A stretch of 64,000 bases of DNA from Pyropia haitanensis (GCA_008729055.1 SDUX01000002.1:434001-498000), one strand, 5' to 3'; positions 54,839-64,000 are shown, counted from the stretch's first letter. Numbers and translations are program-made. The notes: generated by a model from the letters alone, not told the origin.

Positions 54839-56428
54839 ATGGACGACATTAGCCGCAAGTTCCGAGCGGTGGACTGGGGCAATGTCAAGCGGCAGGTGCG
54901 GTCAATGCAGAAGGCGACGGCGAGCTCGCTCAAAGACATGGTCATGACGGACCTGGAGAACAAGGTGAGGGCGGCCACCAACGAGTCCCCCTGGGCGGCG
55001 TCTGGCTCGGACCTGATGGAGATTGCGCAGGCGTCCTTTTCCCGCGAGGACTACGCCCTCATCACCTCTATCCTGTGGCAGCGCCTCGGTTCCACCCGTT
55101 GGCGGTGCGTCTACAAGGCGCTAGAGATGTTGCGGCACCTGCTCATGCATGGCTCCTCGCGCATCCTGGACGAGTCCCGCGCGGCGGTGACCCATATTGA
55201 GGCGCTAGAGCATTATCGCTCGATTGACCCTGTCACCCGCAAGGACGATGGCGTCAACGTGCGGCGGCGGGCCAAGCATGTGGCCGCCCTGATCCGCGAC
55301 GAGCGGCTGCTGCAGGAGGAGAGGGACGCTAACAAGGCGTTGCGCGCCAAGCTGGGCTCTTCGGGTCGGAACACGTCGGGCACCCGCATTGGGGGTATCT
55401 CTTCTGACGACTACCACTATGGGAGCGGGCCAGGCCCGGATTCTGGGTTGAGCCGCCGTCGCAGTGATGAGGATGATGACGGCTATGGAGGGGGGGATGA
55501 TGGCTACCGGGACGGCGGGTACGGCCGCCGTGACGATGAGTATGGCGACGACGGCGGCTACGACAGGCGACGCGACCGGCAGGACGGCCGTGCGGGGGGG
55601 GGTGGGTATGATGACGCCCCCGCGCGACGGGGCGAGCCGCAGGCGGGGGCGAAGGCTCCCCCGTCGAGTGTGGACGACCTGTTGGGAGGGGGGGAGGAAG
55701 CGTCAGGTGCGGCAGCACCGCCGCCGGGAGGGGATCTGCTTCTCATGGACGGCGGCGACGGGGACGACGATGACTTTGACCCGCGGGGTCTGGGCGGTGG
55801 CGGCGGCACTGGGGTGTCGCCGTCCCTGGCCGATGACATCATGGCGTCCATCGCTTCGAGCAACGCCGCCGCCGCGGCGGGCGGTGCGGGCGCCGGTGGC
55901 CCGTCGCTGACCGCCTCGTCGGGCGCGCTGACGCTCTTTCAAGACGCCCCCGCTGACGGAGGGATGGGCGGCTGGGGCGCTGGCGGCAGCCAGCCGCCGT
56001 CGGCACTGGCGGCAAACCTGGCGTCTGGGGTGGGTGCGCACGCGGCCGAGGCGGCCTCCAACGCGACGGCCGCCACGCCCGCGGCCGCCGCTGCGCGGCA
56101 GGCGGCGGAGAAGCAGGCGGCGGCGGCCACGCCCTCGTCCGACACCTTTTTCGGCGGCCTTGTCCGCCTAGACGAGAACCTGTTGCGGAGCACCCCCGTG
56201 GGGGGGGGGGCGCCCGCGAAGCGGGATGTGCGGGCCGTTGGTGGGGCGGGCGGGCGTCGTCTGGGTGACGGCGCACCGACGGCGGCGGCGGCATCGACAA
56301 CGGCATCGGCTCCGGCGGCGGCCCCGGCGGCGGCGGCAGCATCGGCACCAGCACCGGCAGCGGCGGCACCGGCGGGCGCGGCGGCACCGGCGGCAGTCGA
56401 GGATGACGATAGCTTTTGGACGTCGTGA
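54839..56428 (+). CDS. Epsin/epsinR-like ENTH-domain clathrin adaptor
   Basis: 529 residues. The ENTH domain (about 12-150) binds phosphoinositides and bends membranes during clathrin-coated vesicle formation. It begins VKRQVRSMQKATASSLKDMV and continues KVRAATNESPWAASGSDLMEI, ILWQRLGSTRWRCVYKALEML, then HLLMHGSSRI, VNVRRRAKHVAALI and DERLLQEER. The last three are diagnostic of ENTH (the LI.D...L.EER end). A Gly/Asp/Tyr/Arg-rich region follows (DDGYRDGGYGRRDDEYGDDG). The tail is disordered, with short acidic-hydrophobic motifs that could bind clathrin or adaptors (SVDDLLGGG, DDDDFDPRG, FFGGLVRLDENLL, and a final EDDDSFWTS). No UIM or NPF motif was seen, so it is closer to epsinR/plant EPSIN types than to animal epsin 1. 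The frame is intact. Confidence 0.9.
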   Translation: MDDISRKFRAVDWGNVKRQVRSMQKATASSLKDMVMTDLENKVRAATNESPWAASGSDLMEIAQASFSREDYALITSILWQRLGSTRWRCVYKALEMLRHLLMHGSSRILDESRAAVTHIEALEHYRSIDPVTRKDDGVNVRRRAKHVAALIRDERLLQEERDANKALRAKLGSSGRNTSGTRIGGISSDDYHYGSGPGPDSGLSRRRSDEDDDGYGGGDDGYRDGGYGRRDDEYGDDGGYDRRRDRQDGRAGGGGYDDAPARRGEPQAGAKAPPSSVDDLLGGGEEASGAAAPPPGGDLLLMDGGDGDDDDFDPRGLGGGGGTGVSPSLADDIMASIASSNAAAAAGGAGAGGPSLTASSGALTLFQDAPADGGMGGWGAGGSQPPSALAANLASGVGAHAAEAASNATAATPAAAAARQAAEKQAAAATPSSDTFFGGLVRLDENLLRSTPVGGGAPAKRDVRAVGGAGGRRLGDGAPTAAAASTTASAPAAAPAAAAASAPAPAAAAPAGAAAPAAVEDDDSFWTS

Positions 56429-56818
56429 AGAGGCTCGATGGTTGACGGTGGGGCACGAGGGTGTGTAGTTGCTGACGATTTTCTTTTCTGTTCCCGTGGG
56501 GGCTGCGGGCCGCATCCGTCTGCGCGCGACAACGCTCGCCCGTCGCTGTCGTGGGTCTCCTGTGCTCCCATGGGCGACATTGGCGGCGGCGGCAGCGCTC
56601 GGCGACTTTGCCTGCATGGCAACTGTTCGTGCGCGATGGTGAGGTTCGCCCGCGACCCGTACTGTATTTTCCTTCTGCCGTGGTCTGCCTACCGACCCCC
56701 GGCCCCCCGCGCAAGCCTCTCAAGGGGGTGGAGCAGCACAACGACTCGCCCCGAAAACAAATCGTTTGGCCCCCGCCGACCCGACGGCCTCCACCCCCCC
56801 CCCCCCCCGCCCCGCTGC
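56429..56818. other. Convergent intergenic, epsin to HIU hydrolase
   Basis: 390 bp between two 3' ends. Near 56465-56490 there is a T-rich patch (GACGATTTTCTTTTCTG). No element recognised. Confidence 0.4.
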
Positions 56819-57193
56819 TCAACTGCCGCGGTACGTCGAGTACCCAAAGGGTGCGAGCAACAGCGGCACGTGGTAATGGGCGGCCGCGTCGGTCACAGTA
56901 AACACCACCTCGGCGTAGGGGTAGAAGCACGGCGCCGGCGCGTAGTAGGGGCCCGTCTCAAATCGCAGCCGGTACGTGCCCGCCGCCCAGCCGACCGACA
57001 CGGGCACCAGCTCCCCGCCCGGCACGCGGCCGTCCGCGTTGGTGACCGTCCGGGACAGCAGCGTTGGCGCTGTTGGGGTATCGCCACCGTCAGCGCCAGC
57101 AGGCGGCAGCCGGTGGAGGGTGACGGCCAAGCCCGCCGCGGGGGCGCCCGTGGAGGTGTCCAGGACGTGGGTGGTCAGGGGGGTGGCCGCCAT
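56819..57193 (-). CDS. 5-hydroxyisourate hydrolase (transthyretin-like, purine catabolism)
   Basis: 124 residues. The enzyme hydrolyses 5-hydroxyisourate, the urate oxidase product, towards allantoin. Diagnostic features are present: the N-terminal HVLD with catalytic His9, TNADGR (Arg56), GTYRLRFETGPYY, YHVPLLLAPFGYSTY with His108, and the exact C-terminal YRGS that separates HIU hydrolases from transthyretins. ATG 57193 gives a compact protein matching bacterial enzymes in length. Many plant and animal forms carry a PTS1 or PTS2 peroxisome signal. None is visible here: the C-terminus is RGS and there is no N-terminal extension, so a cytosolic location is inferred. The genes for neighbouring pathway steps are not in the window. 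Confidence 0.95.
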   Translation of the reverse strand: MAATPLTTHVLDTSTGAPAAGLAVTLHRLPPAGADGGDTPTAPTLLSRTVTNADGRVPGGELVPVSVGWAAGTYRLRFETGPYYAPAPCFYPYAEVVFTVTDAAAHYHVPLLLAPFGYSTYRGS

Positions 57194-57853
57194 AATCGGG
57201 GGGGGGAACGGAGGTGAGGCGGGAGCCGCGGGGCGGTGGGGGGGAAGTAAGCTCTTCCCCCACCTGGTGCAGCACACGACACGGGAGACAAGAGAGAGAC
57301 AGACGCTTCACCGCGAAGAGGCAGAGACACATCAATCGGATCGTCGCGCCGCGGTCTCCCAACTGCTGCTGTCAGCTGCCGCACGTGTCTCGCGACTCGA
57401 GTCTTGAGTCAAAGTCTTGCCAAGACTCTTTGACTGATGCCTGAATACCCGACTTCTGGTATAGTTCCTACGTTCACGTCTGTGTTGCAATGAAGTGCCG
57501 CAGTTCACTCTACCTCTGCCACCGCGCTCGTGCCGCCGTGGGGCTCTCCACAGCACGCGCGTGCACACAGCACCACGGCCCCACATTACAGGCGTCGTTT
57601 GCGGGATGGGTGGAAGTGGCCGTAAGGTACGGGACGAGAAAACAAAAGAAAGAAAAAATGACAGAGAACGTCAACCACAGAAAAAACGAATCAAATGCAA
57701 ACAATGCCGGATGGGGGAGACGCCAGACCCGCGACCCCGCCTGGAGAGCCGACCGCGGTCGCGCTCAAGCCGACAACGGGGTGCAGCCCTTTGGCTTTCT
57801 TCTCTTCCTCTCCGCCACACGGGCCCTCGCCTACCAGCATCACTGCCTGTCGC
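57194..57853. other. Intergenic, ABC transporter 3' end to HIU hydrolase start
   Basis: 660 bp on the minus-strand side, holding the HIU hydrolase promoter. A low-GC patch lies at 57390-57500 and an A-rich patch at 57640-57700 (CAAAAGAAAGAAAAAATGAC type). No TATA box or RNA gene recognised. Confidence 0.45.
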
Positions 57854-60800
57854 TTAGGCCGTCTCCGAAGTGCTGGAGTCGGCGTCCGCCGTGCCATTGA
57901 CAGGACAGACCGACTGGGCGTCAGCGTCGGAACCGGGGCCAGCCACCACGGCCGGTGGCTGCGCGCCGTCCCGTGCAGCCAGGTCGTTCCCGACGGTGAC
58001 GCCCTTGGACGGGGGGGCGGCGTCGTCCACCCGTGCAGCGTCCGTCGGCCGGTCCGCGTCGACCTCCCCGTCAGCGTCGGTCGACTCGCTGATGGCGGTC
58101 GCCCCAAGAGCATCGGACGCCTGGCCTCCCGCCGCGGGCGGTGGGTGCGGCTGGTCGTGAGCAATCGCGTGAGCATCCACAGAAACGCCGTTGGCGGAGG
58201 GGGCCGCGTCGGCTTCACGGGCAGCGTCGGTCGCCCGGTCAGCTGTGGTCGCCACCGCCGTGTCGGTCGCACCCACAGCGTCAGACGCCTCACCAGGCGC
58301 GTCGGTCACCCCAGCGGCAGGGGCCACCACCTCACGGACGACAGCCGCTGTGCCAGGAGCCGTGGCGGCTTTGTCGGCGTCGCCAGCCCGCTCGTCAACA
58401 GCAGTTGCTCCCTCGTTGGTGGCGCTCGCACCCGCCTCGGCCATGGCCTTGTCCGCCCCACCCTTGGCCTCCTCGATAGCCTTTGCCCAGCCATTCTCGT
58501 CAATGTCTCCCTCCTCCCCTCCCCCGCCTTGCTGCAGCTCCCACATGTGTCGGTACCGGCCGCGCTCGCGCATCAGCAGCTCCGCGTGGGAGCCCCGCTC
58601 CACGATGCGCCCGCCATCCAGGACGAGAATCTCGTCGGCACGGACGACGGTGGACAGCCGGTGGGCGACCAAGATGGAGGTCGCCCCCTCGCTGACGCGC
58701 CGCAGCGCCACCTGCATGGCCCGCTCGGTCTCGCTGTCCAGCGAGGAGGAGGACTCGTCGAGCAGGAGCACCGCCGGGTGCCGCACCACCGCCCGTGCAA
58801 TGCCCACTCGCTGGCGCTCGCCCCCCGACAGCCGCACGCCCTGCTCCCCACACAACGTGTCGAGGCCCCGCGGCAGCCGGCCAATCCAGTCGGACAGCTG
58901 CGCCACGTCCGCGGCGGCCAGTACTTCCGCGTCTGACACGTCATCCCCGCCGTCCCGCCCATACGCAATGTTGTTTCGCACAGAGGTGCTGAGGATGTGG
59001 CAGTCCTGAGGTACCACCCCAATGCACTTGCGCAGCGACTGCTGCGTCACGCCCGCCACGTCTTGGCCATCAATGGTGATCCGGCCGGCGGAGACGTCAA
59101 ACAGGCGCAGCAGCAGGCGCATGATGGTGGACTTTCCCGCGCCCGTCGGGCCTACAATCGCGGTCGTACGGCCAGCGGGGAGGGTAAAGGAGACGTCGTG
59201 GAGGGCGCCCGCCGAGTCGGCGCCGTACGCAAAGCTCACGTTTTCAAAAACGATGTGCCCCCCCCGGGACGTGGCCGTCGGGTGCAGGACCAGCGGTAGG
59301 GCGCCCGGCGTGTCGAGCACCGACGGGGACTCGTTGTGGATGTCCACCAGCTTCCGCAGCGTGAGCAGCGAGGAATGCCAGCTGCGCACCGCGAATGCCG
59401 CGTACGCGACGGGTGAGAAGATGCGGTAGAGGTAGCTCTGGCACGCGACAAAGTCCGCCATGGACAGTGTGCCATCCATCACGCGGCGGCCGGCAATAAC
59501 GAGGCCCGTGGCCATAAAGATCGACTCGACTGCCGACTTGGCGTGGCGGAGGAAGACGGATGAGACGGAGAAGCGCTCTCGCGTGTTCTGCCTGCCGGCC
59601 AGCATTTCACCGTACCGCCGCACCTCCACAGGCTCTGTGGCAAAGACCTTGACGGCTTCAAAATTGCGCAGGGAGTCCATCGCCCGCCCTTCCTCCCGCA
59701 GCTCCGCCTTGAAGCTCTCGGTCTGATGCCGCAGCTGCCGACGGGTGCCAACGTACATCAGCGCCGAGTAGATGAGTACGGACACCACCGCCAGCACGGA
59801 CAGCCGCCACGAGCCGAGCCGCCATAGCACCACCAGGTTCATTGCAAACGCGGTGAGGATAGGAAAAAACTGCAGGCTACACAGCTGCAGCAGCTCCGTA
59901 ACCGCGTGGACGCCGCGGTAGAACACCCGCATCACCTGGCTGGTGTTGCGGTTGAGGTGCCAGCCGAGCGACAAGCCGTGGAGGTGCGAAAAAGTGGAAA
60001 GCTGCAGGTCGCGGACCATCGCGCCCTGCGCGCGGGCCCACCACGCGTGGCGCGCAGAGGAGAACAGGCCCGACGCGTAGCCCGTGACAATGTACCCGAC
60101 AATCGCCACCAGCGGCCGCTGCGACGGAGACGCGGGGAGGAGGGCGACGGAGAGCCGGCCCAGTGCGGGCGCCGCCGCCGCCGCGGCCCTGTTCAGCAGG
60201 GCGCGCGACAGCCGCCGCGTCAGCGGCGCGCCCGCCGCCGCGGCCGCCCGCCCCGCCCGCGACGCCGCACCCGCCGTGGCGGTGGCAGCGACCGCCGCCG
60301 CCGACGCCGACGCCGACGCCCCCGCCGCCGCCGCCGCCGCCACCGCCGCCGCCGCGTCGGCGTCGGCCGGCGGCGCGCCCGCGGCGGCCGTCGCGGCGCT
60401 CAGCCCCGCCATGGCGTACCGCAGCAGCAGCGGGCGCACAAACACGCACGCGTCGTACGCGACCTGTGCGGCAATGGCGGCGGCGAGGTAGCACCGGTGC
60501 CGCGGCCGCCGCGGCAGCAGCCACGGCCAGGCGGTGCGGAGGGCGTCGAGCGCCGACACGCGGGGCGCCAGCTCCTCGTCCGACTCGTCGGCCTTTTTCG
60601 GTGCCCCGGCGGTGTGCTTGCCCGCCCGGTTCTTCTGCCCAGGCTGCGCTGGGGGGGGGGGCACCCCGGCGGCCGCCGCCGCGGCGGCGGCGCGGCCGTC
60701 GGCGGAGCGTCCGCCGCCCGCCGGCGGCCGCGCGGCCCCCGCGGGGGTGCCGCCATGCGCCCCCGACGGCCCCGCGGTGGACGGGGCGGGGCGCCCCGGA

Positions 60801-60991
60801 CGACGCCGCAAGCCCAGCCGGTGCAGCAGGGAGGGCGGCCGCGCGGCGGCGGCGGCGGCGGGCGTGGCCGCCGCGGAGCCGCCGTCGGCGGCGCCGCCCA
60901 CGGGGGGCGCGGCGCCATCACGGGCCGCCACCGCCGGCGGGTTGTCCCCGCCGGCGGCGGCCGCGCCCGCGTCCGCCTCCCGCGGCGCCAT
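57854..60991 (-). CDS. ABCB-type half transporter (ATM1/HMT1/ABCB6-like)
   Basis: 1,045 residues. ATG 60991 (MAPREADAG) is chosen because the frame upstream of it is only GC-rich filler. After a long disordered N-terminus comes a six-helix ABC type I membrane domain with QRPLVAIVGYIVTGYASGLF, FFPILTAFAMNLVVLW and LSVLAVVSVLIYSALMYVG. It contains VRDLQLSTFSHLHGLSLGWH and the NRNTSQVMR motif typical of the ATM1/HMT1 branch. The nucleotide-binding domain has Walker A GPTGAGKST (from residue 614), Q-loop VVPQD, signature LSGGERQRVG (from 721), Walker B LLLDESSSSLD and H-loop VAHRLS. The D-loop region reads ESSSSLD rather than the usual EATSALD. The C-terminal 240 residues are Ala/Asp/Thr low complexity. 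Substrates could be glutathione conjugates, phytochelatin, porphyrin or Fe-S precursor. No mitochondrial presequence is obvious, so a vacuolar or other membrane is equally possible. Confidence 0.9.
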   Translation of the reverse strand: MAPREADAGAAAAGGDNPPAVAARDGAAPPVGGAADGGSAAATPAAAAAARPPSLLHRLGLRRRPGRPAPSTAGPSGAHGGTPAGAARPPAGGGRSADGRAAAAAAAAGVPPPPAQPGQKNRAGKHTAGAPKKADESDEELAPRVSALDALRTAWPWLLPRRPRHRCYLAAAIAAQVAYDACVFVRPLLLRYAMAGLSAATAAAGAPPADADAAAAVAAAAAAGASASASAAAVAATATAGAASRAGRAAAAAGAPLTRRLSRALLNRAAAAAAPALGRLSVALLPASPSQRPLVAIVGYIVTGYASGLFSSARHAWWARAQGAMVRDLQLSTFSHLHGLSLGWHLNRNTSQVMRVFYRGVHAVTELLQLCSLQFFPILTAFAMNLVVLWRLGSWRLSVLAVVSVLIYSALMYVGTRRQLRHQTESFKAELREEGRAMDSLRNFEAVKVFATEPVEVRRYGEMLAGRQNTRERFSVSSVFLRHAKSAVESIFMATGLVIAGRRVMDGTLSMADFVACQSYLYRIFSPVAYAAFAVRSWHSSLLTLRKLVDIHNESPSVLDTPGALPLVLHPTATSRGGHIVFENVSFAYGADSAGALHDVSFTLPAGRTTAIVGPTGAGKSTIMRLLLRLFDVSAGRITIDGQDVAGVTQQSLRKCIGVVPQDCHILSTSVRNNIAYGRDGGDDVSDAEVLAAADVAQLSDWIGRLPRGLDTLCGEQGVRLSGGERQRVGIARAVVRHPAVLLLDESSSSLDSETERAMQVALRRVSEGATSILVAHRLSTVVRADEILVLDGGRIVERGSHAELLMRERGRYRHMWELQQGGGGEEGDIDENGWAKAIEEAKGGADKAMAEAGASATNEGATAVDERAGDADKAATAPGTAAVVREVVAPAAGVTDAPGEASDAVGATDTAVATTADRATDAAREADAAPSANGVSVDAHAIAHDQPHPPPAAGGQASDALGATAISESTDADGEVDADRPTDAARVDDAAPPSKGVTVGNDLAARDGAQPPAVVAGPGSDADAQSVCPVNGTADADSSTSETA

Positions 60992-62385
60992 CCGCTCGTC
61001 GCCCCTGCCGCCGCCGCCGCCGCCGCCGCCGCCACCGCCGCCGCCGCAGACGCTGCCTGCACCGGGAGCAGGGCGGAAGCAGCGGGGCGGGCGGCAGGAC
61101 CAGCCGGGGAGCGCCAGACGGGAAGCGGCGGGCGGCCGCGTCGGACGGTTTGGGGAGCGGCTGGGCGAGGCGGGCGGAGCACACAAAGGGCGGCTGGCGC
61201 GCCGCGCAACGCGGCGCACCTCACCCTGCCTGCCCGCGCACGGCCAGTGCGGGCGTCGCGGCGGGTCGCGCGGCGCGGGCCTACAACGACGGTGGCGGCG
61301 GGTGGAGGCGGCGGCCTTGTTGCGCGTGCCGCCCGCCCACTGCACGCGCGCACAAGGCGGCGGGCGCGTGCGCAGCGTGTGGGCAACGGCGCCCGCGCTG
61401 GAGGGGGGGGGACAGGCTGCACGCCGTATGGGCGTGCGGGCCGCGCGGTGGCCGCTGGGCGGGGGGGGGAACGCGACAGCACGTTGTGCGATTGGAGGGG
61501 CGGCCACCACAGCCCCGCCGCCGCCTCGGCGGCGGGCGCTCAAACCGCCACCGTTGTGTGTTGGCGGCCGCGCAGGGACCGGGCGGTGGGCACCAAGAAG
61601 AAAGCCGGGGGGGGCGTGTCTGCCACCGCGGCGGTGGCGGGGGCGCCGCCACACCGCGGGCCCACCCCGAGGCCGCGGTGGGACGGCTGCTGACGAGGTG
61701 AGAGAGGGGGCGGTGGGGGGGGGGGGGGGAATGGACCAACGGACCGGCTGTCACGCGGCTGGACGGTCCCTGCCGAGGGTCACCCTGTGGGGGCGCGCCA
61801 CACCCCAGGCGGCGCGTGGACGCGGCTCTCCCCCCCCGGGCGCCCCAGCAAATGGGGGTGTGACCTTTCCAAGGGGCACGTCCCGAAAACAGACGAGAAG
61901 AACAGAGCACAGGGGGCGTCTGTCATGGCGTGTGCGCGTCGGTGCCTTGGCTGCCGGCGCACGGGACGGCGGCTGCCGCGCGTGCACCGAGCCGTGGGGG
62001 GGGCCGGCGCCGCGGCGGGGGGGGAGTGTTGCCGGGGGGGTCCCGCGCCGTGCGGTACGCGCGGCGCCAGCGAGGCCGCGTCGGCCACGGTGGCCGCCCG
62101 CACCCGCCGCCGCCGCGGCGGTGGCGGCGGCCGGGACACGCGGTCCGCAGGCCGGGCGGGCCGCCCCGCCGCCGTTGGCGCGACGGGCGTCTGGACGGCC
62201 GCCGGCTGTCGCCCTCGCGGCCACGCGCCGCGCGGTCGGCGCCGCGGCCGACAATCGAGAGACCCCCACCACCCACGGACTGCAGACGGCGCACGAGGAA
62301 GAACAAAGCGTTGGCACAGCAACAAGAAAGGGACTTGCTTGTTGGTCCCCCCCCTCCCCCCCCACAAAAGCCCCCTTCACCGACG
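60992..62385. other. Intergenic, choice-of-anchor gene 3' end to ABC transporter start
   Basis: 1.39 kb on the minus-strand axis. GC-rich throughout, with open frames on both strands but no recognisable domain. Slight AT enrichment at 62275-62345 may be the 3' UTR of the choice-of-anchor gene. Confidence 0.4.
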
Positions 62386-63528
62386 TTAGCACAGGCTGTT
62401 CTCCACCGCCGCGGGGTCCACCCCCTCCCACCCCCCATACCGAAGGTGCACGCCCGTCCCCCGCAGGTGTTCGACAACCAGCCGCCCCGCCCACTCGCTG
62501 TTCACCATGGCCAGGTGGAGGGCGGGCGCGAGGAGCCCCCCCCGCAGCACAGAGTCCGACACGTCCAGGCGGGCCCCCCCCCCACACATGACGTGGAGGG
62601 TGCGGCCGGCGTCGAGGTGCCCCATGTCCATCGCGGTCCACCGCGCGCCCCGCGGGCGCAGCCGGTAGAGCAGCAGCGGCCGCCCCACCCCGTAATACCG
62701 CACCTCATTGAGCGCGTCGGGCGGCGCGTCGACGCCAAACACGTCGACGCAGCTGCCATTGCCGCCGGGCACGCCGCCGGCGCCGACGCCCGCCAGGCCC
62801 GCGGCGCCGGCCATGCCGCCGTGCGCGGCGGGGCCCCGCGGGTAGAGGTGGAGCGTCGACCCGACGCGCGTCGCGGTGCCCGTCACGCGGAGGCCACAGA
62901 GCGTCGCGGCCGCGCGCGCCGCGGCGGCGCGCAGCGGGGAGATGTCCACCCCGCCGGTGGCGCCAAACACCTCCCACCCCACCCCGGCGGCGCCCGCGGG
63001 GGGGCGCCCCGCCCGCCCGTGCGACGCGGCCGCCGGCGCCGCGGCGGCCACGTCCGCCGCACACGACAGGGCGACGGTCGCCGCGAGGGCGCTCTTGGCG
63101 CCGAGCACCGCGCGGCCGACAATCGCGCCGCGCTTGGCGGTCGTGCGCCCGACGACGGCGAGGGCGTGGAGGGGGGAGTCACACGCGGAGCCGCCGCCCC
63201 CATAGGCCGTGGCAAACGGCGGGGGGGACGTGTGGTTCCCGCCGCCCCTGCCGGCGCCGGCGGCAAAACGGTCGAGGGTGGCCTTGCCCATGACGAGGGA
63301 GGGGCCTTCGAGGACCGCGTCGGTGACGTCCAGGTTGCCGCTCATGATCGCGCCATAGTCGCCAAAGAGGGTAGTGGCGTCCGTGACGGCCGCCACGGTC
63401 GCGGCCGCCGCGGCCACCGTCGCGGCAACGAGCACCGGCAGCAGGCGGTGGACAGGGGGGGGGAGGGGGAGGGGACGCCGATGGGGGGAGGGCGGCCGCC
63501 TCCAAGGGGGGCGCCCGCAACGAGCCAT
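62386..63528 (-). CDS. Secreted/anchored choice-of-anchor A domain protein
   Basis: 380 residues from ATG 63528 (MARCGRPPW). A hydrophobic signal or anchor lies near residues 25-48 (LLPVLVAATVAAAAATVAAV) after a basic N-terminus. The body matches the choice-of-anchor A pattern seen mostly in bacterial surface proteins. It opens TLFGDYGAIMSGNLDVTDAV, with SLVMGKATLDRF and GAIVGRAVLGAKSALAA next. The middle has CVDVFGVDAPPDALNEVRYY. The end has LDVSDSVLRGGLLAPALHLA, then AGRLVVEHLRGTGVHL. No C-terminal sorting motif or transmembrane helix follows; the protein ends VENSLC. Likely exported to the cell surface or wall; the function is unknown. The composition matches its neighbours, so any acquisition from bacteria would be old. 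Confidence 0.65.
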   Translation of the reverse strand: MARCGRPPWRRPPSPHRRPLPLPPPVHRLLPVLVAATVAAAAATVAAVTDATTLFGDYGAIMSGNLDVTDAVLEGPSLVMGKATLDRFAAGAGRGGGNHTSPPPFATAYGGGGSACDSPLHALAVVGRTTAKRGAIVGRAVLGAKSALAATVALSCAADVAAAAPAAASHGRAGRPPAGAAGVGWEVFGATGGVDISPLRAAAARAAATLCGLRVTGTATRVGSTLHLYPRGPAAHGGMAGAAGLAGVGAGGVPGGNGSCVDVFGVDAPPDALNEVRYYGVGRPLLLYRLRPRGARWTAMDMGHLDAGRTLHVMCGGGARLDVSDSVLRGGLLAPALHLAMVNSEWAGRLVVEHLRGTGVHLRYGGWEGVDPAAVENSLC

Positions 63529-63916
63529 CGTGCCGGCACGCAGCTTGGCGGAAGGGGAAGAGGAACCAGGGACACGGGAGGGGGAAGGGGCGGAGCGACC
63601 GCGGCGACGTGGCGGGGAGGAGGTCCCCCCAGCGCCACCCGCGGCGGTCGCGTGGCACGACAAATCCGGCGCAACTGCTCCTGTGTCAGTCACACACAAA
63701 ATCCGCCCGCGCCGCTGCGGCATCCCACTTTTCAAGCGCACGCCAGCCACGTGGAGGGGGTGGAACGCGGACCGCGAGGGTCCCCCCCCCCCCGTTAGCG
63801 CGCGGGTGTCTCCCCCTCCGCTCCCTCTTCGGCCCCCCCCCGCCCTCTCGTACCTCCACTGGCGCCCGCCCTGTCCGCCAAACCCCCCCGCGCGGCACCG
63901 CCCTCATTCCCCGTAG
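63529..63916. other. Divergent spacer upstream of the choice-of-anchor gene
   Basis: 388 bp. It contains the choice-of-anchor promoter and, at its right end, pyrimidine-rich sequence CCCTCATTCCCCGTAG that looks like a splice acceptor for a plus-strand exon. An earlier exon of that gene may lie here but cannot be identified. Confidence 0.4.
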
Positions 63917-64000
63917 CGTCAAACAACGGCCGCTTCCCAGCGGCATCGACCGCTACGACGACGCCCTCTGCCAGATCCCCTCGCCCCCCCCCCCCCCCCC
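63917..64000 (+). CDS. Possible internal exon of a gene leaving the right edge
   Basis: After the TAG at 63914-63916, one frame reads VKQRPLPSGIDRYDDAL, then CQIPSP, and runs into a C run at the window end. The mixed composition (Lys, Gln, Ile, Asp, Tyr) is unlike the Pro/Arg/Ala shadow frames around it, which suggests real coding sequence. Too short to name a family. Confidence 0.35.

Noticed and set aside
1..64000. Bacterial high-GC genome (for example an actinomycete)
   Set aside because: The genes are eukaryote-specific (RPN7, RPB9, RRP5, epsin, GH47, MLH1), with spliceosomal introns and kilobase-scale intergenic regions.

Overview
The window looks like nuclear DNA from a eukaryote with extreme GC content and few introns. 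Every recognisable gene is a eukaryotic housekeeping type: RRP5, RPN7, RPB9, MLH1, CIAPIN1, an epsin, a GH47 mannosidase and an R2TP subunit. Most coding regions are single open frames packed with Ala, Gly, Pro and Arg runs made of GCN/GGN/CCN triplets. Only four introns are visible, all with GTRCGT donors and CAG acceptors. Long uninterrupted genes, very high GC and a small protein with a starch/glycogen-binding module would fit a bangiophyte red alga (Porphyra/Pyropia type). That placement is an inference, not something the sequence proves.

Layout. 1-4.3 kb: the head of an unidentified gene leaving the left edge (-) and a PH-domain protein kinase (-). 4.3-8.0 kb: a long gene-free stretch with a lower-GC island that may hold retroelement debris. 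8.0-13.6 kb: RPAP3-like (+) and MLH1 (-), convergent. 15.4-19.9 kb: an unknown basic/coiled-coil protein (+) and a ZIP metal transporter (+). 20.9-25.0 kb: a CBM48 protein (-) and CIAPIN1/DRE2 (+). 25.2-28.9 kb: prephenate/arogenate dehydratase (-) diverging from a GH47 alpha-mannosidase (+), with three tandem 35-bp hairpin repeats between them. 29.4-41.3 kb: RRP5 (-), proteasome RPN7 (+, one intron) and RNA polymerase RPB9 (-, two introns). 43.2-52.8 kb: a HEATR6-like protein (-) diverging from a DDT/WHIM chromatin protein (+). 54.8-61.0 kb: an ENTH/epsin protein (+), 5-hydroxyisourate hydrolase (-) and an ABCB-type half transporter (-). 62.4-64.0 kb: a secreted choice-of-anchor A protein (-) and a probable exon of a gene leaving the right edge (+).

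The genes are not an operon or pathway cluster; they are unrelated housekeeping functions, many in divergent or convergent pairs. The strongest unexpected pattern is technical but important. In at least six genes the reading frame breaks exactly at a G/C homopolymer, and each break is repaired by adding one base per run. I read this as a consensus that systematically undercounts long G/C runs, so annotated frames here must bridge those runs. No CRISPR array, rRNA, convincing tRNA, intact transposon or dedicated novel defence or biosynthetic system was found.
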